DNA from: Thermoanaerobacteraceae bacterium
GTDB lineage: Bacteria; Bacillota; JADQBR01
Assembly (NCBI GenBank): GCA_017656305.1
Contig: JACDOG010000024.1
Span: 1-32,139 of the forward strand
Length of the DNA stretch: 32,139 nucleotides
Direction: 5' to 3'
The first letter of the stretch is position 1. Each line of letters starts with the position of its first letter. Position numbers and translations under genes: made by a program. This document shows positions 17,343 to 25,523 of this stretch, one piece after another. The notes below the pieces were generated by a model that had not been told where the DNA came from, searched no databases, and was given only the letters and a program-made list of their open reading frames with translations.

Positions 17343-18353
17343 TTAAATGCTGCTATCCGGTTCGACAAACCAGTGGCACATGTTGCAGTATGTCCTGGTA
17401 ATTTTTCTTCCCGCAGCGGTTTTCTTGACATTATGACAGGCATAACAGCTTTCCTTACCTTTGGCCAAAACCTCGCCTTTATGGGCTGTCTTCCAGTCTT
17501 CCACCGCGTGACTTGGCGGCCGCACTGAATGGCATTCGTAACAAAAGTCGATTTCCCTCACTACTTTTAGCACCGGCCGCTGCGCCATCCCCGGCAGGAA
17601 CCGGTCACTTGCATGGCACTTGAGGCAGCTCACGGCGTCTTCCCGGGCATCCAGCCCGTGAATACTGTCCCAGTCTGCCTGTTTATGGGAATCCGGCAGG
17701 TAAATTATTTTGTGACAGGCTTCGCAGTCCGTGGTAATACCCCGCTCCTGATGACAGGTCATGCAGGTATCCATCCGCGGCCGCAAAAACCTGGCCCGGG
17801 TCTGTTCTCTGGCAACCTGGACCGTCCACTCCGCGTAAGGTATTTCCTTTATTACCGACCGCCGCATGAGGCGCCCGTGGACAACTCCGTCGTGACAGGT
17901 AACACACGGCACTTTTTTTTCCAGGTGCCGGTTATGGGGAATAAGCAAATCCCCGGAAGCATTAACCAGGCGGTTGGGTGAGTGACATTGTTCACAAACT
18001 GCAGTATTTACCGGCCGTGATACTGTGAAAGTGACAGGCACGGAATTTTGTGCATGTCTGTAACTCTTGTAGATACCGCCTATTTTAAACCTTGCGGCGT
18101 TAACTAGGCCAGAACCGGCATGACACCTGACGCAGGCAACCTTTTTGTGGGAACTTTCCTGCCACGTCAGGTAATGGGGTCTCATTTCATGACAGGAATT
18201 GCAAAACCGCGAACCCGCCGCAGGCTCCTGCTGCCCGGTTAGGATAATAAAACCCAACAGCAGCATTCCAGTCGCCAGGACCAACCTTTTTGGCAAACTT
18301 TTTATGCCAGTTGAGTAAAATTTAGGAAATAGGTGGTTAAAAAAAAACCTCAA
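17343..18353 (-). CDS. NapC/NirT-like membrane-anchored cytochrome with 10 CXXCH motifs
   Basis: The start chosen is TTG at 18353, 12 bases after GGAGGG, which puts the transmembrane helix (RLVLATGMLLLGFIILTG) near residues 23-40. A GTG at 18440 would add 29 residues of non-signal-like sequence overlapping a DNA dyad. There are ten haem motifs: CNSCH, CVRCH, CEQCH, CVTCH, CMTCH, CEACH, CLKCH, CYECH, CYACH and CNMCH. The first (CNSCHEM, then a Tyr-Trp stretch, then CVRCHAG) has the NapC/NrfH pattern for quinol oxidation. It aligns along its length with the 12-haem neighbour, and its C-terminus with the remnant at 307-597. It is the first cytochrome of the cluster, directly after the polyprenyl synthase. 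Likely a quinol dehydrogenase feeding the secreted cytochromes. Confidence 0.9.
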   Translation of the reverse strand: MRFFFNHLFPKFYSTGIKSLPKRLVLATGMLLLGFIILTGQQEPAAGSRFCNSCHEMRPHYLTWQESSHKKVACVRCHAGSGLVNAARFKIGGIYKSYRHAQNSVPVTFTVSRPVNTAVCEQCHSPNRLVNASGDLLIPHNRHLEKKVPCVTCHDGVVHGRLMRRSVIKEIPYAEWTVQVAREQTRARFLRPRMDTCMTCHQERGITTDCEACHKIIYLPDSHKQADWDSIHGLDAREDAVSCLKCHASDRFLPGMAQRPVLKVVREIDFCYECHSVRPPSHAVEDWKTAHKGEVLAKGKESCYACHNVKKTAAGRKITRTYCNMCHWFVEPDSSI

Positions 18354-18394
18354 AACTTCGCCACTCCCTCCTGGCAAATGTGCGAAGCAGAGGT

Positions 18395-18444
18395 TTGAAG
18401 TGCGACACTTCAATGGAATGCATCCATTAAATTTTCGCACTTCA
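18395..18444 (-). promoter_or_regulatory. Dyad symmetry upstream of the first cytochrome gene
   Basis: A perfect 8-bp dyad with a 3-base centre (TTGAAGTG CGA CACTTCAA, 18395-18413) lies about 40 bases upstream of the chosen start. Its left arm plus centre (TGAAGTGCGA) recurs in inverted orientation at 18435-18444. This looks like a protein-binding site rather than a terminator because no T tract follows. The regulator is unknown. Confidence 0.45.
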
Positions 18445-18485
18445 CGCCCCGTAGGTCACACATCAATTTCCTTTTTTAAAAATAT

Positions 18486-19454
18486 CTAATAACGCCTAAT
18501 ATTGATAAAGTCGGCAATTTGGGCAAGGGTTTTTTTGGTTTTTACATTAGGAAGTATTTCCAACTGTTTTTTGGCTTTAAAGATGTATTTTTGCGAAATA
18601 TTGAAGGAATAGTCAATGGCTCCGCTGGCTTTGATTATATCGATGGCCTGCAGCACTTCCGGCTGTCCCTTGTCCTTCGTAGACACAATTCTTCGCAAGG
18701 TGTCTCGCTGCGGGCTGTGCTGCATGGCATAGATGACCGGCAGGGTAACAATTCCCTGGCGCAGGTCGCTGCCCACAGCCTTGCCCAGCTCTTTCTCATC
18801 AGCTATCATATCCAGGATATCATCGGTAATCTGAAAAGCCATCCCCAGGTTATAACCGTACAATGCCAGCGCCCGGACAATCTTATCGGGCGCACCGCTG
18901 ACAACGGCACCAAGCTGGCAGCTAGCCGAAATCAGCAGAGCAGTTTTCCTTTTAATGCGGTAGAAATAATCCTTTAAACCCTGGTCGGCATCAAAAGCAG
19001 TACTGATCTGCTGAATTTCTCCCTGGCACATTTTTACACTGACCCGTGACAGTACTTCCGCTACCCTCGGGTCTTCATATTTGGAAATAAGGATAAGGGA
19101 TTTGGCAAACAGGTAATCCCCCGTATGAATACTGACCCTGTTACCCCACTGCGCTCTCACGGTTGGCCTGCCGCGCCGCGTCACGGATGCGTCAACCACA
19201 TCGTCATGTACCAGACTGGCCATATGTATCAGTTCCAGCGCTACCGCTAGCGGCAGCAGGTGTTCCAGAGAATACCGGTAAAATTTTGCTGCCAACAAAG
19301 CAAAAGCAGGGCGCAATCGCTTACCTCCTGCTTTCAACAAGTGAGCGGAACTTTCAGCCAATAACGGATTGGGTGCGTCCACATATTGGTTTAATTCTGC
19401 TTCCACCTGTTTAAGGTCTTTTCTGATATCGCGAAATAACTTATGTTCAATCAT
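18486..19454 (-). CDS. hepT: Polyprenyl diphosphate synthase (heptaprenyl/octaprenyl type)
   Basis: The 322-aa trans-isoprenyl diphosphate synthase has both aspartate-rich motifs: LVHDDVVD (first, about residues 79-86) and ITDDILD (second, about 210-216). It also has the GGKRLRP motif near the N-terminus that binds isopentenyl diphosphate. It condenses isopentenyl diphosphate onto an allylic primer to make the long side chain of menaquinone. Chain length cannot be read safely. The ATG has GGGGATG upstream. It is separated from sdhB by a terminator and stands at the head of the cytochrome cluster, whose NapC-like members need menaquinol. The symbol is by family analogy, and ispB or another prenyl synthase name could apply. 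Confidence 0.9.
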   Translation of the reverse strand: MIEHKLFRDIRKDLKQVEAELNQYVDAPNPLLAESSAHLLKAGGKRLRPAFALLAAKFYRYSLEHLLPLAVALELIHMASLVHDDVVDASVTRRGRPTVRAQWGNRVSIHTGDYLFAKSLILISKYEDPRVAEVLSRVSVKMCQGEIQQISTAFDADQGLKDYFYRIKRKTALLISASCQLGAVVSGAPDKIVRALALYGYNLGMAFQITDDILDMIADEKELGKAVGSDLRQGIVTLPVIYAMQHSPQRDTLRRIVSTKDKGQPEVLQAIDIIKASGAIDYSFNISQKYIFKAKKQLEILPNVKTKKTLAQIADFINIRRY

Positions 19455-19570
19455 TAAGTCATCCCCTGTTCAATTCACAAGCCATTTCCCTTCTAGGTGA
19501 TAAAAAACCGCAATTCAGCTGCGTAATACAAATATATTCGTGGCCCGAAAGTAAATTCCTGCCGCAAAGT

Positions 19571-19602
19571 CAAAAAAGGCGCACCGCAAAATCCGGCACG
19601 CC
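19571..19602 (-). terminator. Rho-independent terminator after sdhB
   Basis: On the minus strand a 9-bp stem with two G-U pairs (GGCGTGCCG / CGGTGCGCC, 7-base loop) is followed directly by TTTTTT. It begins 16 bases after the sdhB stop and separates sdhCAB from the cytochrome cluster. Confidence 0.8.
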
Positions 19603-19617
19603 TCCAAAGTAACCACA

Positions 19618-20370
19618 CTATTTATAAAGCCAGCGTTTTAACCCATAAAGTACGGTTTGCTTGTTCAAATCGGCAATGGATACCGTCAAGGGTATTTCCT
19701 TGGGACATGCCTTGGCACAGTTCTGCGCGTTGCCGCACTCGGTAATACCGCCCGGTCCCATGATGGCATCCAGCCGCTTTTCCTTATCCATCTTACCGAT
19801 GGGATGCGCATTGAACAAACGTACCTGGTTCAGTGCCTGCGGTCCGATAAATGCCGATTTTTCATTATAGTTGGGACAGGACTCCAGGCAGCAGCCGCAG
19901 GTCATGCAGCGGGACAGCTGGTAGGCCCACTGCCGGGTCTTTTCCGGGAACAGCGGTCCCGGGCCCAGGTCCCAGCTGCCGTCCACATTGACCCAGGCCT
20001 TGACTTTTTTCAAGTAGTCAAACATAATCTGGCGGTCTATCTGCAGGTCCCTGATTACCGGGAATTTGGACAACGGTTCCAGAATGATGGGACTCTTGTC
20101 AATCTTATCAATGAGCGCCGAACATGCCTGGCGCGGCACACCGTTGATGCGCATGGAGCAAGCGCCGCACACCTCTTCCAGACAGTTGCACTCCCATACT
20201 ACGGGAGTGGTTTTCTGCCCATTGGCATTGACAGGATTTTTCCTGATTTCCATCAACACGGAGACTACGTTCATGTTGGGTTTATACGGCACCTTAAACT
20301 CTTCCCAGTAAGGAGCGGAATCCGGGTTATCCTGGCGCTTGATTTTCAGGTGAATGTATTCCCTAGTCAT
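19618..20370 (-). CDS. sdhB: Succinate dehydrogenase/fumarate reductase iron-sulfur subunit
   Basis: The 250-aa electron-transfer subunit links the flavin to the membrane haems. An N-terminal plant-type ferredoxin domain holds the [2Fe-2S] cysteines in WECNCLEEVCGACSM with a later RQAC. The C-terminal domain holds CMTCGCCLESCP ([4Fe-4S]) and CGNAQNCAKACPKE (the remaining cluster ligands). This matches the Bacillus-type SdhB of similar length. Its ATG overlaps the end of sdhA by eight bases, so the two are translationally coupled. Direction (succinate oxidation or fumarate reduction) cannot be settled from sequence. With menaquinone as quinone, either is feasible. Confidence 0.95.
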   Translation of the reverse strand: MTREYIHLKIKRQDNPDSAPYWEEFKVPYKPNMNVVSVLMEIRKNPVNANGQKTTPVVWECNCLEEVCGACSMRINGVPRQACSALIDKIDKSPIILEPLSKFPVIRDLQIDRQIMFDYLKKVKAWVNVDGSWDLGPGPLFPEKTRQWAYQLSRCMTCGCCLESCPNYNEKSAFIGPQALNQVRLFNAHPIGKMDKEKRLDAIMGPGGITECGNAQNCAKACPKEIPLTVSIADLNKQTVLYGLKRWLYK

Positions 20371-22126
20371 TCATGGTCGCCTCCTTATCCACGTCATACT
20401 TCCGTGGTCTCGGCTTGATCAACGAAGTATCCACTTCTTCATATTCAAAGACGGGACCATCGGGAGTATATTTTGCCTTGGTAGTCTTCAGCCAGTTTTC
20501 ATCGTCTCTTTCCGGAAACTCCGGCTTGTAGTGAGCACCACGGCTTTCATTGCGGTTCAGCGCTCCCAGCGTAATCACCCTGGCCAGCTGCAGCATGTTC
20601 CACAGCTGTTTGGTAAACATGACAGCCTGGTTGCCCCATGAAGAGGTATCTTCGATATTTATCTTGTGCCAGCGCTGTATCAATTCCTGCAGCTTTTCAT
20701 CAGTAGCCTTCAACCTGTCATTATAACGCACAACCGTGACGTTTTCCGTCATGATGTCGCCCATTTCCTCATGCAGCTTGTAGGGGTTTTCGTAGCCGTT
20801 CATCTTCAGGATCTTGTCGTGCCATTCCTGCTGGCGTTTGAGTTCACGTTCGAAATGTTTTTTGTCTACATCCTTGGAGGACTTGCTGAGGCCCTCGATG
20901 TAGTCCACCATGGCAGGGCCCGCAACCGTACCGCTGTACAAAGCGGACAGCAGTGAATTTGCACCCAGGCGGTTGGCCCCGTGATACATGTAGTCGCACT
21001 CGCCGGATGCAAACAGACCCGGGATGCAGGTCTGGTGGTTCCAATCAACATGAATACCGCCCATAAAGTAGTGAACTGACGGGAAGATTTTCATCGGTAC
21101 CTTTCTCGGGTCGTCACCGTGGAATTTTTCGTAAATTTCAATGATACCGCCGAGACGGTTATCCAAGAACTCCGGATCCTTATGCGTCAGGTCCAGGTAA
21201 ACCTTGTTTTCCCCGTCAACACCCAGGCCCATTTCCACACATACCTTGAAGATTGCCCGGGCTGCAATATCTCGCGGTACCAGGTTGCCGTAGGCAGGAT
21301 ACCATTCTTCCAGGAAGTACCAGGGCTTCCCGTCCTTGTATGTCCAGATTCTGCCACCTTCACCCCTGGCTGACTCGGACATCAGGCGGTTCTTATCATC
21401 ACCCGGCATTGCCGTGGGGTGTATCTGCACAAACTCGCCGTTGGCATAGTAAACACCCTGCTGGTACACCGCACTGGCAGCACTGCCGGTATTGATCACC
21501 GAGTTGGTACTCTTACCGTAAATCATTCCGGCACCACCAGTGGCCAGAAGCACTGCGTCCGCCACAAACGCCCGAATTTCCATGGTGGCAAGGTCCTGGG
21601 CAATAATACCCCGGCACACGCCCTGGTCATCAATTACCGCGGACAGGAATTCCCAACCTTCATATTTTTTCACCATGCCGGCATCTTCCCACTTGCGCAC
21701 CTGCTCATCACATGCGTAAAGCAACTGCTGGCCGGTAGTAGCCCCGGCAAATACCGTACGCCGCTTCTTCACACCGCCGAAGAGGCGGAGGTCCAGGCGC
21801 CCTTCCGGTGTCCGGCTAAACATGACGCCCATGCGGTCCATGGTATAAATCAAGCCCGGTGCAGCATCGCACATGTTCTTAACCGGCGGCTGGTTTGCCA
21901 AAAAGTCACCGCCGTAAATGGTATCATCAAAATGCTCCCAGGTGGAATCCCCTTCGCCCTTGGTATCCAGCGCCGCGTTAATTCCTCCCTGAGCACAGCA
22001 AGAGTGAGAGCGCTTTACCGGAACAAGAGAAAACAAGTCAACTTTTACTCCTCTTTCTACCGCTTTTATGGTGGCCATTAATCCCGACAGACCACCGCCG
22101 ACTACGATAATCTTTTTTTCAGCCAT
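20363..22126 (-). CDS. sdhA: Succinate dehydrogenase/fumarate reductase flavoprotein subunit
   Basis: This 587-aa FAD enzyme begins with a dinucleotide-binding fold (KKIIVVGGGLSGLMA). The covalent-FAD histidine lies in RSHSCCAQGGINAA (about residues 39-52). The substrate/active-site segments HPTAMPG and SARGEGG are intact, and the C-terminal helical domain is complete. Length fits the Bacillus-type SdhA. It interconverts succinate and fumarate on the cytoplasmic face. A strong AGGAGG precedes the ATG by 11 bases. It lies 18 bp downstream of sdhC and overlaps sdhB. A Sdh complex this close to multihaem cytochromes fits an organism that respires anaerobically via menaquinone. Confidence 0.96.
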   Translation of the reverse strand: MAEKKIIVVGGGLSGLMATIKAVERGVKVDLFSLVPVKRSHSCCAQGGINAALDTKGEGDSTWEHFDDTIYGGDFLANQPPVKNMCDAAPGLIYTMDRMGVMFSRTPEGRLDLRLFGGVKKRRTVFAGATTGQQLLYACDEQVRKWEDAGMVKKYEGWEFLSAVIDDQGVCRGIIAQDLATMEIRAFVADAVLLATGGAGMIYGKSTNSVINTGSAASAVYQQGVYYANGEFVQIHPTAMPGDDKNRLMSESARGEGGRIWTYKDGKPWYFLEEWYPAYGNLVPRDIAARAIFKVCVEMGLGVDGENKVYLDLTHKDPEFLDNRLGGIIEIYEKFHGDDPRKVPMKIFPSVHYFMGGIHVDWNHQTCIPGLFASGECDYMYHGANRLGANSLLSALYSGTVAGPAMVDYIEGLSKSSKDVDKKHFERELKRQQEWHDKILKMNGYENPYKLHEEMGDIMTENVTVVRYNDRLKATDEKLQELIQRWHKINIEDTSSWGNQAVMFTKQLWNMLQLARVITLGALNRNESRGAHYKPEFPERDDENWLKTTKAKYTPDGPVFEYEEVDTSLIKPRPRKYDVDKEATMND

Positions 22127-22144
22127 GAAACCATCTACCTCCTT

Positions 22145-22765
22145 TTATGCCACAAATGCAAATAATGCTTGTAGTCCCATTACTGACAGAATGACAAAGA
22201 TAAAGCCGGTAATCCATCCGAAAACCTGCTGGGCCTTGACACCCACTGCTATACCCCAGTTAATCAGGAATGCCCAGAGGCCGTTGGCAAAGTGGAAGGT
22301 CGAGGCCAGCAAGCCGATAACGTAAAAAGCAAAGATCCATGGATTACTGAGGTGCTCCGCCACCGAAGCAAACGTCACTTCCGTGCCGTACAGAGCCGAG
22401 GAAATCCTTAGCGCCCACAGGTGATAGAGAACAAATACCAGGGTAACCACCGCGGTGACACGCTGCAGGTAAAAGGCCCAGTTGCGGTAATAGTTGTACT
22501 GGAGCACGTTGTTCTTGGCGATGTAGACCACATATAGCCCGTACAGCCCGTGGAATATAATAGGCAAAATAATCAGAAATATCTCGATGTATAGCACGTA
22601 GCTGAGGCTCTGCAGGAACTCAACCTTGGCATTATAAGATTCCGGGCCCTGGTTGGCAAACGAGTTGGTGTAAAGATGCTCCAATAGAAAAAGGCCGATG
22701 GGAATAACGCCAAACAGGGAATGCAGCTTGCGAATAAAAAAATGGTTCTTCTCAAACAGACTCAT
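22145..22765 (-). CDS. sdhC: Succinate dehydrogenase cytochrome b558 subunit (di-haem membrane anchor)
   Basis: The 206-aa membrane protein has five hydrophobic helices, as in the Bacillus subtilis and Wolinella single-anchor type. Candidate haem b ligands are histidines in LEHLY (about 30), IFHGLYG (about 71), LYHLWA (about 114) and TFHFANG (about 158), spaced as expected for two haems, one near each membrane face. It carries electrons between SdhB and menaquinone. The ATG has AAGGAG eight bases upstream. It is the first gene of sdhCAB. No separate SdhD gene follows, as is normal for this type. Confidence 0.94.
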   Translation of the reverse strand: MSLFEKNHFFIRKLHSLFGVIPIGLFLLEHLYTNSFANQGPESYNAKVEFLQSLSYVLYIEIFLIILPIIFHGLYGLYVVYIAKNNVLQYNYYRNWAFYLQRVTAVVTLVFVLYHLWALRISSALYGTEVTFASVAEHLSNPWIFAFYVIGLLASTFHFANGLWAFLINWGIAVGVKAQQVFGWITGFIFVILSVMGLQALFAFVA

Positions 22766-22860
22766 ACACCTGACTCCTTTCGTATAAATGTTATAACTTT
22801 TTTAAGTTTTCGAGAAACTTTGAATAATTCCTGCCTATACCAATTTGTGAAAAAAAGTTT

Positions 22861-22905
22861 TTAACCGTAACCTCTGGGCCAAATATTAGTCCGGCGAGTA
22901 CTCAA
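22861..22905 (-). CDS. Possible 14-codon leader peptide upstream of sdhC
   Basis: A near-perfect Shine-Dalgarno (AAGGAGGT) sits six bases ahead of a TTG that opens a frame of 14 codons, MSTRRTNIWPRGYG, ending in TAA about 95 bases before sdhC. The ribosome binding site is stronger than that of most genes here, which makes translation plausible. No run of a regulatory amino acid is present, so attenuation by a particular amino acid is not obvious. It may couple to RNA folding in the leader. Evidence is limited to the ribosome binding site and position. Confidence 0.35.
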   Translation of the reverse strand: MSTRRTNIWPRGYG

Positions 22906-22956
22906 GATATTACCTCCTTCCCTGTTGCTAATTACCTTTTCTCACCATGTCTTTTA

Positions 22957-22972
22957 AGCAATTATTATGCCA
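22957..22972 (-). promoter_or_regulatory. Sigma-54 (-24/-12) promoter of sdhCAB
   Basis: The minus strand reads TGGCATAATAATTGCT. It has GG and GC separated by exactly 10 bases and matches the consensus TGGCAC-N5-TTGC(A/T) at all positions but one. It lies about 190 bases upstream of sdhC on the correct strand. Initiation would need an enhancer-binding ATPase. The dyad at 23069-23082, about 100 bases upstream, is a candidate activator site. Confidence 0.6.
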
Positions 22973-23104
22973 AAAATCGTTGTTAATAAACTTTTCCCCG
23001 GAAGCTTGATAAAACCAATTCCTGCAGTACTTTTTTACCCCCGGACGCTTCCTATAAGCAGCTTGAAAAACTCACATGAGTTCTATAGTTTAGAAGTATA
23101 AACA

Positions 23105-23154
23105 AATAAAAAAAGGAGCCGTGCTGTTTGCAATAAACAGCATGCGGTTCCTCT
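23105..23154 (-). terminator. Rho-independent terminator of the pst-phoU operon
   Basis: On the minus strand a long stem with a small interior mismatch (AGGAACCG..GCTGTTT / AAACAGC..GGCTCCT, loop ATTGC) is followed by TTTTTTT. It starts about 55 bases after the phoU stop. Confidence 0.85.
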
Positions 23155-23208
23155 TGCCTGCCGAACTTTTAATTCTAATTTTTAGAATATTTCTAATGAT
23201 TATAACCT

Positions 23209-23868
23209 TCACTCATTCAGATCCTGGCGTTTTCCGGTAACCATATATATCACCCGCTCGCCGATATTGGTTGCATGGTCAGCAATTCTTTCCAGGTAGC
23301 GGCTGACAAAGGAAAGGTAAGTTGCCTGCTGGATGGTTTTGGAATCCTCCATCATGTATGTCAGCAACTCCCGCAGTACTTGCAAATGCAGGCTGTCCAC
23401 CTCATCGTCAGCTTCGGCCAGCGTCATGGCCAATTCTACATCCTCATTGACGTAACTGTCAAGACTTTTCCTCACCATATCCTGGGCCAGCTTGGCCATG
23501 CGAGGAATGTCAATCAACGGCTTAATCAAAGGCTGTTCCGCTATCATCATTGTAGCCTTAGCAATATCGCTGGCGTAATCAGCCATGCGTTCCAGGTCAG
23601 TAATGACTTTAAAGGCGACGCTGATCTTGCGCAAATCCTTGGCCATGGGCTGCTGGGTGGCAATCAGTTTCACACACCGGTCCTCAATCTCCAGTTCCAG
23701 GTCATCGATGGCCTCATCGCCCGCGCGCACTTTTTTCGCCTTCTCCACGTCCTGTTCCTTGAGCGCCGTAACGGCCAGATCTATTGCCTCTTCCACCATA
23801 CTACCCATACGCAGTATCTCCTGCTGCAGTTCCTTCAAATCCGCGTGAAAAGTTCTACCAGACGGCAT
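23209..23868 (-). CDS. phoU: Phosphate-specific transport system accessory protein PhoU
   Basis: This 219-aa all-helical protein has two PhoU repeats (about residues 15-105 and 120-205), with the conserved acidic patches in LRKISVAFKVITDLERMADYASD and the second-repeat YLERIADHATNIGE used for metal binding. It dampens Pst transport and PhoR signalling when phosphate is sufficient. The ATG has GAGGTG upstream. It is the last gene of pstSCAB-phoU, 31 bp after pstB, and is followed by a terminator. Confidence 0.96.
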   Translation of the reverse strand: MPSGRTFHADLKELQQEILRMGSMVEEAIDLAVTALKEQDVEKAKKVRAGDEAIDDLELEIEDRCVKLIATQQPMAKDLRKISVAFKVITDLERMADYASDIAKATMMIAEQPLIKPLIDIPRMAKLAQDMVRKSLDSYVNEDVELAMTLAEADDEVDSLHLQVLRELLTYMMEDSKTIQQATYLSFVSRYLERIADHATNIGERVIYMVTGKRQDLNE

Positions 23869-23899
23869 ATTTTCACCTCATTTTCCCTTATCTAACTTG

Positions 23900-24661
23900 T
23901 TAACCGAATCTACCGGTAATATAATCCTCGGTCCGCTGATCCGCAGGGTTGGTAAACATCTTTTCCGTTTCGTTAAATTCCACCACTTCACCATTCAGGA
24001 AAAAGGCAGTCTTGTCACTAATTCTTGCTGCCTGCTGCATGTTATGGGTTACGATAACTATAGTATAACGCTCTTTCAAACTTTTCACCAGTTCTTCAAT
24101 CTTCATAGTAGAAATGGGGTCTAAAGCCGACGTGGGCTCGTCCATCAGCAGCACTTCCGGTTCCACTGCCAGCAGGCGGGCGATGCAAAGGCGCTGCTGC
24201 TGCCCCCCGGACAGTCCCAGGGCAGGAGCATTTAACCTGTCCTTCACTTCATCCCACAGTGCCGCCTGCTTTAAGCTTTTTTCCACCAGTTCATCCAGTT
24301 TCTGCTTGTCCTTCAGCCCGTGAATGCGCGGACCATAAGCCACGTTATCGTAAATAGACTTGGGAAAGGGATTGGGCTTCTGAAAAACCATGCCCACCCG
24401 CTTACGCAGTTCAACCACATCCACTTTCGGACCGTAAATGTCCTGGTTATCAATGTAAACTTTACCTTCCACTCTGGTATCGCCGATCAACTCGTTCATC
24501 CGGTTGAGCACCCGCAGGAAGGTAGACTTGCCGCACCCCGACGGTCCGATCAGTGCCGTTACCTCTTTCTCCCCGATAGTTAAATTGATATTCTTTAAGG
24601 CCTGGAAGTCGGAATAATACATATTAAGGTTGCGCGTTACGATTTTTGCCATTTGAGTCAT
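23900..24661 (-). CDS. pstB: Phosphate ABC transporter ATP-binding protein PstB
   Basis: This 253-aa ABC ATPase has Walker [10 protein letters not shown], the signature LSGGQQQR, Walker [13 protein letters not shown] and the switch histidine in IVTHNMQQA. It powers phosphate import with PstA and PstC. I place the start at ATG 24661 (protein begins MTQMAKIV), with GAGGTG seven bases ahead, instead of a frame 19 codons longer that would overlap pstA. It lies four bases after the pstA stop, so the two are tightly coupled. Length matches typical PstB (about 250-260 aa). Confidence 0.97.
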   Translation of the reverse strand: MTQMAKIVTRNLNMYYSDFQALKNINLTIGEKEVTALIGPSGCGKSTFLRVLNRMNELIGDTRVEGKVYIDNQDIYGPKVDVVELRKRVGMVFQKPNPFPKSIYDNVAYGPRIHGLKDKQKLDELVEKSLKQAALWDEVKDRLNAPALGLSGGQQQRLCIARLLAVEPEVLLMDEPTSALDPISTMKIEELVKSLKERYTIVIVTHNMQQAARISDKTAFFLNGEVVEFNETEKMFTNPADQRTEDYITGRFG

Positions 24662-24665
24662 GAAA

Positions 24666-25523
24666 TCACCTCGAATTGACAGCTTTCCGCCTGAAGTATG
24701 AACGCAGGATAATGGCAAACAAATTCATAGAAAAGACCAGGGTAATCAAAACCAGAGCAGTTCCGTAGGCCAGCGGGCGCACCTGCTCGATTGCATGGTG
24801 CTGCGTTGCCAGGATATACAGGTGATACGGCAGGGCCATGAACTGGCTGAAAATGGAGTCCGGCAAAAACGGTAAGTAAAAGGCCACCCCGGTAAAAAGT
24901 ATTGGCGCCGTTTCCCCGGCTGCACGGGCCAGACCCAGTATCACTCCCGTGAGGATGCCGGGTAAAGCCGATGGCAGCACGTTGGTCCTGATGGCCTGCC
25001 ACTTGGTGGCACCCAGAGCCAGGGCACCCTCTCGGTACGAATTGGGCACCGTCTTCAGAGCCTCCTCGCTGGCGGTGATAATCACCGGCAGAGTCAGCAG
25101 GCCCAACGTGGCACCGGCAGCTATCAGCGAGGTGCCAAAGCCAAACAAACGCACAAATAAGGCCACACCAAACAGCCCAAACACTACGGAAGGAACTCCT
25201 GCCAAATTGCGTATGGATAAGCGTATCAGCCGGGTTACCTTTGTCTTTGGCGCATACTCATTAAGATAAATGGCAGCAAAAATACCCAGCGGTACGGCAA
25301 TTACCGCCGTAATCAGTGTGACCAGGAAAGTTCCCACAACTGCTGGAAAAATACCGCCTTCGGTCATACCGTTGGTCGGTGCCTGGGTGAGAAAATCCCA
25401 GGAAATTACCCCGGCACCCTTAACCACAATGTCTCCTAAAATTACCACCAGAATCAATAACACCACCAGCGCCGACAGCCTCAACACCGAAAAACCGACA
25501 AACTGCTTCTGCCTGCCGCTCAT
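24666..25523 (-). CDS. pstA: Phosphate ABC transporter permease PstA
   Basis: The 285-aa membrane permease has six predicted helices and the BPD_transp_1 coupling segment [22 protein letters not shown] (EAA loop, about residues 180-200), which docks on PstB. The ATG overlaps the last base of pstC, with GGAGGTGG in the end of pstC as ribosome binding site. It pairs with PstC to form the phosphate channel. Confidence 0.96.
   Translation of the reverse strand: MSGRQKQFVGFSVLRLSALVVLLILVVILGDIVVKGAGVISWDFLTQAPTNGMTEGGIFPAVVGTFLVTLITAVIAVPLGIFAAIYLNEYAPKTKVTRLIRLSIRNLAGVPSVVFGLFGVALFVRLFGFGTSLIAAGATLGLLTLPVIITASEEALKTVPNSYREGALALGATKWQAIRTNVLPSALPGILTGVILGLARAAGETAPILFTGVAFYLPFLPDSIFSQFMALPYHLYILATQHHAIEQVRPLAYGTALVLITLVFSMNLFAIILRSYFRRKAVNSR

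Larger units (their letters stand above)
22766..23208. other. sdh upstream region: regulatory DNA and phoU terminator, no full gene
   Basis: This 443-bp gap holds, in minus-strand order, the phoU terminator (23105-23154), a 6-bp dyad AACTCA CA TGAGTT (23069-23082) that could be an activator site, a sigma-54-like promoter (22957-22972), a short leader ORF (22861-22905), and the sdhC ribosome binding site. The rest is AT-rich and carries no ORF I can support. Confidence 0.7.

Noticed and set aside
23069-23082. AACTCA CA TGAGTT as a separate small terminator
   Set aside because: No T tract follows on either strand. It was kept only as a possible activator site for the sigma-54 promoter.
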